A stretch of DNA of 38,856 bases from Candidatus Zhuqueibacterota bacterium. GTDB taxonomy: Bacteria; Zhuqueibacterota; Zhuqueibacteria; Residuimicrobiales; JAFGEC01. Where the stretch lies: contig JAFGEC010000052.1 of assembly GCA_016931775.1 (NCBI GenBank), positions 1-38,856 of the forward strand, written 5' to 3'. Below the pieces are notes generated by a model. It was not told the DNA's origin and did not search any database. It saw nothing but the letters and a program-made list of their open reading frames with translations. Within the stretch, counting starts at the first letter, position 1. Each line of letters begins with the position of its first letter. The position numbers were made by a program, and so were the translations under genes. Below are positions 32,734 to 38,856 of this stretch, piece by piece.

Positions 32734-33504
32734 TTAAATGATTCCGCGTTCTGAGGATTCGACAAATTCGATGAGCTCACGTACAGGGTCAATCATTTGT
32801 ATTTCTTGCTTAATCCGCTCCAGGGCATGGGAACGGTTAAGCTTTGACCGGTATAAAAGCCGATAGGCTCTTTTAAGTGTCAGCACCACATCAGGATCAA
32901 AACCCCTTCTTCTAAGACCAATAGAATTGAGTCCGCTGAATTTTAGAGGCTCACCGGCAGCTATAATATACGGGGGGACGTCTTGATTCGCTTTATATTG
33001 AGCTCCGATCATACTATGTTTCCCGATTCGGCAAAACTGATGCACACCGGCCATACCGCCTAAAATAGCCCAATCACCGATGGTCACATGGCCGGCCAGT
33101 TGCACAACATTGGAGAGGATCACCCGATCGCCCACAATACAGTCATGTGCCACATGGGAATAAGCCATAAGCAGGCAGTTCTTGCCGATAACGGTTCTCC
33201 CGTGTGCAACTGTCCCGCGGTTAAGGGTGCAGAACTCCCTGACTGTGGTCTCGTCACCTATTTCCAGCGTGGTTTTTTCTCCGCCGTATTTTAAATCCTG
33301 CGGCATACTGGCAATAACGGCACCCTTGTGAATTTTGCAATTTTTGCCGATTCGCGCGCCATTGGAGACAAGTACATTTGAACCGATTTCTGTGCCATCC
33401 TGAATGACGGCATCCTCTTCAATAATACAAAAGGCCCCGACGGTAACATTGTCGCCGATCTGGGCCTTTTTTGAGACGATCGCGGACGGATGTATATTTA
33501 CCAA
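32734..33504 (-). CDS. lpxA: UDP-N-acetylglucosamine O-acyltransferase
   Basis: First enzyme of lipid A synthesis; transfers 3-hydroxyacyl from ACP to UDP-GlcNAc. The 256-residue protein is a left-handed beta-helix of hexapeptide repeats through about residue 180 with an alpha-helical tail. The catalytic His lies in YSHVAHDC (H120, matching H125 of E. coli). The start is TTG preceded by GAGGAAAAGG. It follows lpxC-fabZ by 10 nt, the usual order. Confidence 0.95.
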   Translation of the reverse strand: MVNIHPSAIVSKKAQIGDNVTVGAFCIIEEDAVIQDGTEIGSNVLVSNGARIGKNCKIHKGAVIASMPQDLKYGGEKTTLEIGDETTVREFCTLNRGTVAHGRTVIGKNCLLMAYSHVAHDCIVGDRVILSNVVQLAGHVTIGDWAILGGMAGVHQFCRIGKHSMIGAQYKANQDVPPYIIAAGEPLKFSGLNSIGLRRRGFDPDVVLTLKRAYRLLYRSKLNRSHALERIKQEIQMIDPVRELIEFVESSERGII

Positions 33505-33514
33505 AGCCTTTTCC

Positions 33515-34912
33515 TCACTCTTTTTCTAGCATTGCTGCCATCAATTCAGCTTCACAAACCAAATCATCTTCGACAAATGCTCGTCCGTACATTTTGCAAA
33601 TAGAACGTCTTAACGAACCCATTTCCACCTCGAACCTCAAAGTATCTCCCGGCACAACGGGCTTACGAAACCGGACATTGTTAATTCCGGTAAACATGAC
33701 CAGTTTTTTTTCGGGATCCATTTCCTCATTCAGCAATAACACGCCACCAACCTGCGCCATCGCTTCGAGAATAAGCACACCCGGCATAATGGGTTTACCC
33801 GGAAAGTGCCCCTGGAAAAAAGGCTCGTTCATGGTTACATTTTTGATACCGATGACGTATTCCTGTGGTACCAGATCGACAATTCTATCCACCAACAAAA
33901 ACGGATATCGATGCGGTAAAATTTTTGTAATCGCTTCACTGTCCAGGAATACACCTTTTGTTTGTGCGGCTTTGAACTTTGACTTTATAAGTTTCTTTTT
34001 ATATTCTTTTCGTATCAATTTCACCAGTTCGGCATTGGCCTGATGCCCGGACCGTGCAGCGATGACATGCGCTTTAAGCGGTACACCCAACAATGCGAGA
34101 TCGCCGATAAGGTCCAGCGCTTTATGCCGGACCGGCTCGTTGGGATAGCGTAGTTCCTTCCCATTTAAAATACCGTTAGGAGACAGTGTTACCTTTTCAC
34201 CGATCCCGAACAGCTTTCGCAACTCTGTCAACTCCGCGTCATCCATCTCACGATCTATAATAACCACAGCATTGTCCAAGGCGCCGCCCTTGATGAGTCC
34301 GGCCTTCCACAGCTCCTCCACTTCATGAAGAAAACAAAAAGTGCGGGCTGCGGCAAATTCCGTAGCAAATTCTTCATGAAGAGAATACATGGAAGTATAC
34401 TGTGTACCCAACGCCGGATTTTTATAATCGACCATGAATGTTATGCGGAATTCATCGGACGGGAAAACGACAATATCAATGCCCTTTTCCGGATCGGAAT
34501 AAGCAATGGTTTTATCGATATTTAAAATATCTTTAGCGGCGTGCTGTTCTTCGAGGCCGGCTTTCAGCAATATTTCGACAAATGGGAGAGCACTGCCGTC
34601 ACCCACAGGTGGTTCGTTACCGTCCACTTCACAGAAAATGTTATCGATTTCCAAACCGCTTATGGCCGCCAGCACGTGTTCCACTGTATGGATTTTAACA
34701 TCGCCGATACCAATTGTCGTGCCTCTGGATATATCCAAAACATGATCCACATCCGCGAGCACTTGCGGGCTATCCGGAATATCAACGCGCTTAAAAACGA
34801 TACCATTATCAATGGGGGCAGGTTTAAATGTAATTTTCGTTTTGTTTCCCGTATGCAGACCTACGCCGGAATAGGAAACTGATTTCTTTATAGTGTGCTG
34901 GTTAGTCAGCAT
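33515..34912 (-). CDS. lpxC-fabZ: LpxC-FabZ fusion: UDP-3-O-acyl-GlcNAc deacetylase plus 3-hydroxyacyl-ACP dehydratase
   Basis: A 465-residue bifunctional protein. Residues 1-300 are LpxC, the committed zinc deacetylase of lipid A synthesis, with zinc ligands H79 (TVEHVL), H263 and D267 (RHKALDLIGD) and the catalytic H290. Residues about 320-465 are FabZ, with ILPHRYPFLLVDR, H369 in GHFPGKP and E383 in LEAMAQ. The fusion is a known form in Bacteroidetes, Chlorobi and relatives and is the best taxonomic clue here. The ATG follows AAGGAGGGTGA. Both activities draw on the 3-hydroxyacyl-ACP pool, so fusion may balance fatty acid and lipid A flow. Confidence 0.96.
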   Translation of the reverse strand: MLTNQHTIKKSVSYSGVGLHTGNKTKITFKPAPIDNGIVFKRVDIPDSPQVLADVDHVLDISRGTTIGIGDVKIHTVEHVLAAISGLEIDNIFCEVDGNEPPVGDGSALPFVEILLKAGLEEQHAAKDILNIDKTIAYSDPEKGIDIVVFPSDEFRITFMVDYKNPALGTQYTSMYSLHEEFATEFAAARTFCFLHEVEELWKAGLIKGGALDNAVVIIDREMDDAELTELRKLFGIGEKVTLSPNGILNGKELRYPNEPVRHKALDLIGDLALLGVPLKAHVIAARSGHQANAELVKLIRKEYKKKLIKSKFKAAQTKGVFLDSEAITKILPHRYPFLLVDRIVDLVPQEYVIGIKNVTMNEPFFQGHFPGKPIMPGVLILEAMAQVGGVLLLNEEMDPEKKLVMFTGINNVRFRKPVVPGDTLRFEVEMGSLRRSICKMYGRAFVEDDLVCEAELMAAMLEKE

Positions 34913-34940
34913 TCACCCTCCTTCATACCAAAACCGGTGA

Positions 34941-35966
34941 TTATTTCTTTTTGAGGCTTTGAACTTCCTCTTCAAGTTGTTTAATTCTGCGTAAAAGTCC
35001 GGGAAGACGGCCAAGACTTGCCTCCTCCCGCCTCGCCTGAAAATGCGGCCGTGCAGGATAGCCCGAAACAAATATTTTCTCGTCCACGGATTTGGTGACA
35101 CCGGCCTGGCCGCCGATAACAGCTTCATCTCCGACCTGGATGTGGCCGGCCAAACCCGCCTGGCCACCAATGCGGACCAGTTTTCCGATTTTTGTACTAC
35201 CGGATATTCCTGTCTGAGCTGCAATGGCGGTATGTTCACCAATAACAACATTGTGCGCCACTTGAACCAGATTATCTATTTTGACGCCATTTTTTATGAC
35301 CGTTTCTCCCATTGTTGCCCGGTCTATAGTCGTATTGGCGCCGATCTCCACATCATCACCCAGCACGACGATACCCATCTGCGGCAGCTTTTGGTATTTG
35401 CCCTCGTGAAACACAAATCCAAAGCCATCGGAACCGATGACGGCACCCATATGAATGATAACACGGCTGCCGATACGACATTCCTCCCGGATAGTGACAT
35501 TGGCATATACCACTGTCTTTTCACCGATAACCACATGATCACCGATAACGACACCGGGGTGTAAAATGACGTCATCGCCGAGAATACATCCATCACCTAT
35601 AACGACATTGGCCCCAACAGCCGTATTATCGCCCATCTTTACATTTTTGCCGATTACGGCGGTTTTGTGAATTCCCGCAGGGATTGAGCAGGGTTTGTGA
35701 TAAAACTTTTTTGCCAGGATCAGAAACGAATAATACGGATCCTGAACCCGGACGATGTTTTTATCACATGGCGGAAAATCAAAAGCCACCAGAACGGCAG
35801 ATGCCCTGGTTTGGTCTAAATATTTTGCATATTTGGGATTAGCGATAAAGGTTAAATGGCCGCTCTGGGCTTCTTCGATTTTTGCGAGCCCAAATATTTC
35901 TACGGAATCATCTCCCTCTACAGCACCATTCAACCATTGAGCAATCTCGGCAAGAGTGACGTGCAT
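34941..35966 (-). CDS. lpxD: UDP-3-O-(3-hydroxyacyl)glucosamine N-acyltransferase
   Basis: Third enzyme of lipid A synthesis. The 341-residue protein has the N-terminal uridine-binding domain (about 1-100, with the [16 protein letters not shown] segment) and a hexapeptide beta-helix from about 105 to 310. [10 protein letters not shown] carries the catalytic His. The C-terminal helix ([16 protein letters not shown]) is longer and more coiled than usual and may help trimerisation. Start ATG; 30 nt after skp and 28 nt before lpxC-fabZ. Confidence 0.95.
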   Translation of the reverse strand: MHVTLAEIAQWLNGAVEGDDSVEIFGLAKIEEAQSGHLTFIANPKYAKYLDQTRASAVLVAFDFPPCDKNIVRVQDPYYSFLILAKKFYHKPCSIPAGIHKTAVIGKNVKMGDNTAVGANVVIGDGCILGDDVILHPGVVIGDHVVIGEKTVVYANVTIREECRIGSRVIIHMGAVIGSDGFGFVFHEGKYQKLPQMGIVVLGDDVEIGANTTIDRATMGETVIKNGVKIDNLVQVAHNVVIGEHTAIAAQTGISGSTKIGKLVRIGGQAGLAGHIQVGDEAVIGGQAGVTKSVDEKIFVSGYPARPHFQARREEASLGRLPGLLRRIKQLEEEVQSLKKK

Positions 35967-35996
35967 TTAATTTCCGTTGTTTACGAGAAAAACAGC

Positions 35997-36530
35997 TTAT
36001 CTTTTGCTTCGCGATGTATTTTCCAGACCCTTTTCAAGTTCTTCAAGAACAAGGTCGGTCAGATCTTGTTGACTGGGACTTGCATATAAAATATTACCGG
36101 CAACCGTGTCAAAAATGTAATCGTACCTTTCTTCTTCACCGACCTTACGAATTGCCGCATTGATCTTATCGATAACCGGTTGCATTATTTCATCTTGCTT
36201 TTTATAAAACTCACCATTTTGCCCCCACTTTTCTGCCTGAAATTGTTGAATTTTCATATACAGGTTCTGCAGTTCTTGCTGCTTTTCACGCTGGCGTTCC
36301 TCGCTCAACAGCAGGCTTTGTGATTCCAGTTGCTCACCAAGCTCCTGAAATTGTCGTTGTAACTCCCGGGCTTCCTCTTCCCATTCACGGTTAATTTTAT
36401 CCAGCTGTTCCTGGGCATCCTGGGCTTCCTTATAGGTGGCCAGGATTTTTTGTGAATTGATATATGCAAGTTTTTGTGCAAACAGGCTTGTCGTTAAAGC
36501 CAAAATAATAAAAATAGCTTTCAGTCTCAC
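35997..36530 (-). CDS. skp: periplasmic chaperone Skp/OmpH
   Basis: A 177-residue Skp-like chaperone that holds unfolded outer-membrane proteins for BamA. A signal peptide (MRLKAIFIILALTTSLFAQ) precedes KLAYINSQKI, the typical family start. A long coiled coil with many Glu/Gln residues (about 35-115) forms the tentacles, and DYIFDTV near the end completes the core. GTG start with AGGAGG upstream. Between bamA and lpxD, its usual place. Confidence 0.93.
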   Translation of the reverse strand: MRLKAIFIILALTTSLFAQKLAYINSQKILATYKEAQDAQEQLDKINREWEEEARELQRQFQELGEQLESQSLLLSEERQREKQQELQNLYMKIQQFQAEKWGQNGEFYKKQDEIMQPVIDKINAAIRKVGEEERYDYIFDTVAGNILYASPSQQDLTDLVLEELEKGLENTSRSKR

Positions 36531-36579
36531 GGTTTCCTCCTAAAAAATATTTTAATGAAATACTATCGAATTAATTTTA

Positions 36580-38856
36580 TTAAAAACTACGTCCGAATAC
36601 GAAATGCATTTTCCATTTGGGATCAGGATTTCCATATTCATCAACCCGATCAAAACCATAACCGTAATCAAATCCGATAATTCCGATCATCGGCATAAAC
36701 ACCCTTGCACCAACTCCCACGGAGCGTCTCATATTAAAGGGATCAGCACGTTTAAAATCAAGCCATGTGTCACCGGCTTCAGCAAAAATCAGCCCAAAAA
36801 TTGTCGGATTGGGCGCAATTGGAATTCTCAATTCGGCCGTGTATTTGAGCATCGAACGGCCGCCTTCGTTGGCAATTCGGTATCCGCTCAGCGGATCATC
36901 GTAACCGCGCAACGGTATGGAACGGGACAGGCCGTCTCCGCCCATGAAAAAGTATTCGAGATATGGAATTCTTGACTCACCACCAAGATCACCGATATAA
37001 CCTGCCCGAAAGCTGGTGTAAAGAACCAGTTTCCAAAACGACGGCGTAAACCAGTCAAACTGAATGATATGCTTATGGTAAGCAACATTCCCGCCTAGCA
37101 GCTTGCCGGCGAGTTCGGTGGTTAATGAGAATTCCGATCCTGCTGTAGGGAATTCAGGCCGGTCCAGACTGTTACGTGTAAAAATCTGGGTGATGCTGCT
37201 GCTCACAAGCGGCCAGTCTTCCGATACGATACCGTTGGGATTTCGCTCGACGATGTATGGATTAAAATCCGAAAGATATGTTTCATCCAGCCGGTATATC
37301 CAATCGCCGCGAAAATAATTATCCGGCCATCTGAACCGGCGGCCGATACGTAAACTACCTCCGCGACTGACCTGTTTATAGCCGATATAGTAGGCATCGC
37401 GCTTGGTATCGTAAAAACTGAAACCGGCCAGTGTCGGCGTATCAAAAAGCCACGGCTCGGTAAATCCGATATTAAATGAACGGTAATAACGCCCGAAATT
37501 CCAGTCAAAACTCAAACGCTGACCATTACCAAAAAGGTTTGCCATTGCCACACCCACGCTGCCTACCATATGGTCACGTTCACTCCATCCGGCAGACATA
37601 TTGGCTGTATCGGTTGATTTTTCCTCTACTTTTAACTCAATATCGACTTTGTCGGCTTCCACAGGATTGACCTTGGGTTCGACATTGGCGAAATAATTTA
37701 ACATCCAGACTTCACGAATACTGCGGTCCAGTAATGCCCTGTTGTAGGTATCACCGGGAAACAAACGCAATTCGCGCCGGATGACTTTTTCTTTGGTTTT
37801 GCTGTTGCCGGATATAATAATTTCATTCAATTTGGCTTGCTGCCCTTCGGTGACCACAAAATGAAAATCGAGCTCGTTATCGGCATCCAGAGTCTCCTTA
37901 GGTAGCACCACCGCATAAATGTAACCCCTGTCATGATACAGATTATAGATATGCTGCATAATCGCTTCATCGAGTTTTTTCTTGCTAAAAGTTTCTCCCT
38001 TTTCAAAACCCAGATTGGCCCCGAGTTCCTCTGTTGTGAACAGTTCGTTGCCTTCCCAGCTGATATCGCCAAACGTGTATTGAGTACCTTCTTCTATCCA
38101 GATATCGATAAACAGATCATCCCGGTCCTGGTTGTAATAAATGGAATCCTTTAAAACTTCAGCATCTTTGTAACCGTGGTTCTGATAAAACTCGACCACT
38201 TTTTTCAAATCTTCCTCGTACTCATCCTTATCAAAGTCCGCACCGCGCCATATGCGGTCTTCTTTGGTCTTTTTAAACTGTTTTTTGAGCTTTTTATCGC
38301 TAAATCCGGAATTGCCATAAAAGTTAATCTTTTTTATCTGAACCTTTCGACCCTCTTCGAACACAAAACGAACCACTACACGATGGCTGTCCGTCTGAGA
38401 GGGAATCTGAATGGGATCGACTTTTGCCAGCAGGTAGCCTTTTTCCTTGTACTTATCCAATATTTTAGATTTCGCACGGGTTAAGGCTGTGGGACTCATC
38501 GTCTGGCCGGCGTAAAAATTAAGCAATTCGTCGATGTCGTCTTTTTTTAACTTTTTGTTTCCCTGTAGCTCGACTCGCTCCAGTTTTGGGTACTCTTGCA
38601 CACGGATGACTAAATACGCACCCTCTGCCAGCTCTCGTTCCACCAGAATATCTATATTTGAAAAAAGGCCGATCCGCCACAATTGGCGTATGGCGTCTTG
38701 AATATTTTCGTGAGTAACTTCCATTCCCGTTGAGAGTCCGGATTGCATCCGAATCATATTGGCATCTGTCGTGGAATTGCCTTCAACGGAAATACCGAGA
38801 ATTTTTAACCGAGGTTGGGCAAAAGCAATGTTGCCAATAAAAAAGAAAAATAAAAA
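36580..38856 (-). CDS. bamA: outer-membrane assembly factor BamA, 5' end beyond window
   Basis: Central pore of the outer-membrane beta-barrel assembly complex. The reading frame is open to the window edge: upstream of the first internal Met (38757) it continues 33 codons and includes a signal peptide end (FIGNIAFAQ) followed by the first POTRA strand (LKILGISVEGN), so that internal Met is not the start. About 758 residues are present: five POTRA domains (to about residue 400), then a 16-strand Omp85 barrel with the conserved GDGLSRSIPLRGY (VRGF/Y-like motif of L6) and a C-terminal MHFVFGRSF ending in Phe. Only the start codon and a few signal residues are missing. Confidence 0.95.
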   Translation of the reverse strand, partial: FLFFFFIGNIAFAQPRLKILGISVEGNSTTDANMIRMQSGLSTGMEVTHENIQDAIRQLWRIGLFSNIDILVERELAEGAYLVIRVQEYPKLERVELQGNKKLKKDDIDELLNFYAGQTMSPTALTRAKSKILDKYKEKGYLLAKVDPIQIPSQTDSHRVVVRFVFEEGRKVQIKKINFYGNSGFSDKKLKKQFKKTKEDRIWRGADFDKDEYEEDLKKVVEFYQNHGYKDAEVLKDSIYYNQDRDDLFIDIWIEEGTQYTFGDISWEGNELFTTEELGANLGFEKGETFSKKKLDEAIMQHIYNLYHDRGYIYAVVLPKETLDADNELDFHFVVTEGQQAKLNEIIISGNSKTKEKVIRRELRLFPGDTYNRALLDRSIREVWMLNYFANVEPKVNPVEADKVDIELKVEEKSTDTANMSAGWSERDHMVGSVGVAMANLFGNGQRLSFDWNFGRYYRSFNIGFTEPWLFDTPTLAGFSFYDTKRDAYYIGYKQVSRGGSLRIGRRFRWPDNYFRGDWIYRLDETYLSDFNPYIVERNPNGIVSEDWPLVSSSITQIFTRNSLDRPEFPTAGSEFSLTTELAGKLLGGNVAYHKHIIQFDWFTPSFWKLVLYTSFRAGYIGDLGGESRIPYLEYFFMGGDGLSRSIPLRGYDDPLSGYRIANEGGRSMLKYTAELRIPIAPNPTIFGLIFAEAGDTWLDFKRADPFNMRRSVGVGARVFMPMIGIIGFDYGYGFDRVDEYGNPDPKWKMHFVFGRSF

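Overview
This window is one long, almost wholly minus-strand stretch from a Gram-negative bacterium. It has lipid A genes (lpxD, a fused lpxC-fabZ, lpxA), BamA, Skp, RseP, a LolA-like protein and two Wzc-type kinases, so an outer membrane is certain. The LpxC-FabZ fusion and the bamA-skp-lpxD-lpxC/fabZ-lpxA order suggest the Fibrobacteres-Chlorobi-Bacteroidetes superphylum (possibly a Calditrichota/KSB1-like lineage). The phylum is inferred, not shown. No rRNA, tRNA, CRISPR array, transposase or integrase was seen.

Layout in the direction of transcription (high to low coordinates). (1) 38856-30801: envelope operon bamA (5' end outside the window), skp, lpxD, lpxC-fabZ, lpxA, a LipM-type octanoyltransferase and dxr. 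(2) 30640-24367: rseP, gcvT, comB, ftsK and a LolA-like carrier. (3) 24298-20800: exopolysaccharide export and control: a small SLBB protein, a Wzc-type tyrosine kinase/co-polymerase and a NusG paralogue (RfaH/UpxY-like). (4) A 541-bp gap carrying a JUMPstart/ops-like element in the correct orientation, followed by a WlbA-type UDP-sugar dehydrogenase and a Wza-type export protein. (5) 18264-13212: first RiPP module, resembling the SynChlorMet (Scm) cassette: PqqD-like protein, two radical SAM/SPASM enzymes, two Cys/Gly-rich precursor peptides in which every cysteine sits in CxxG, an HPr-kinase-like ATPase and an S26 peptidase. (6) 13064-2423: an ABC exporter and a second RiPP module: a radical SAM-HPrK fusion, a PRMT-like methyltransferase with a PqqD-like tail, a radical SAM enzyme, PqqD, two sister precursor peptides, an S26-type protein fused to a GNAT-like domain, a third related radical SAM enzyme and a nucleotidyltransferase. 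(7) 2238-1: a second Wzc-type kinase.

The central observation is that two different radical-SAM peptide modification modules lie between polysaccharide export genes, downstream of an ops-like element and a NusG-type antiterminator. All four precursors share an N-terminal [KR]WxxPxL motif, a plausible docking site for the PqqD-like proteins. My working model is that modified, exported peptides are made together with, or act on, the surface polysaccharide layer. That link rests on gene context only.
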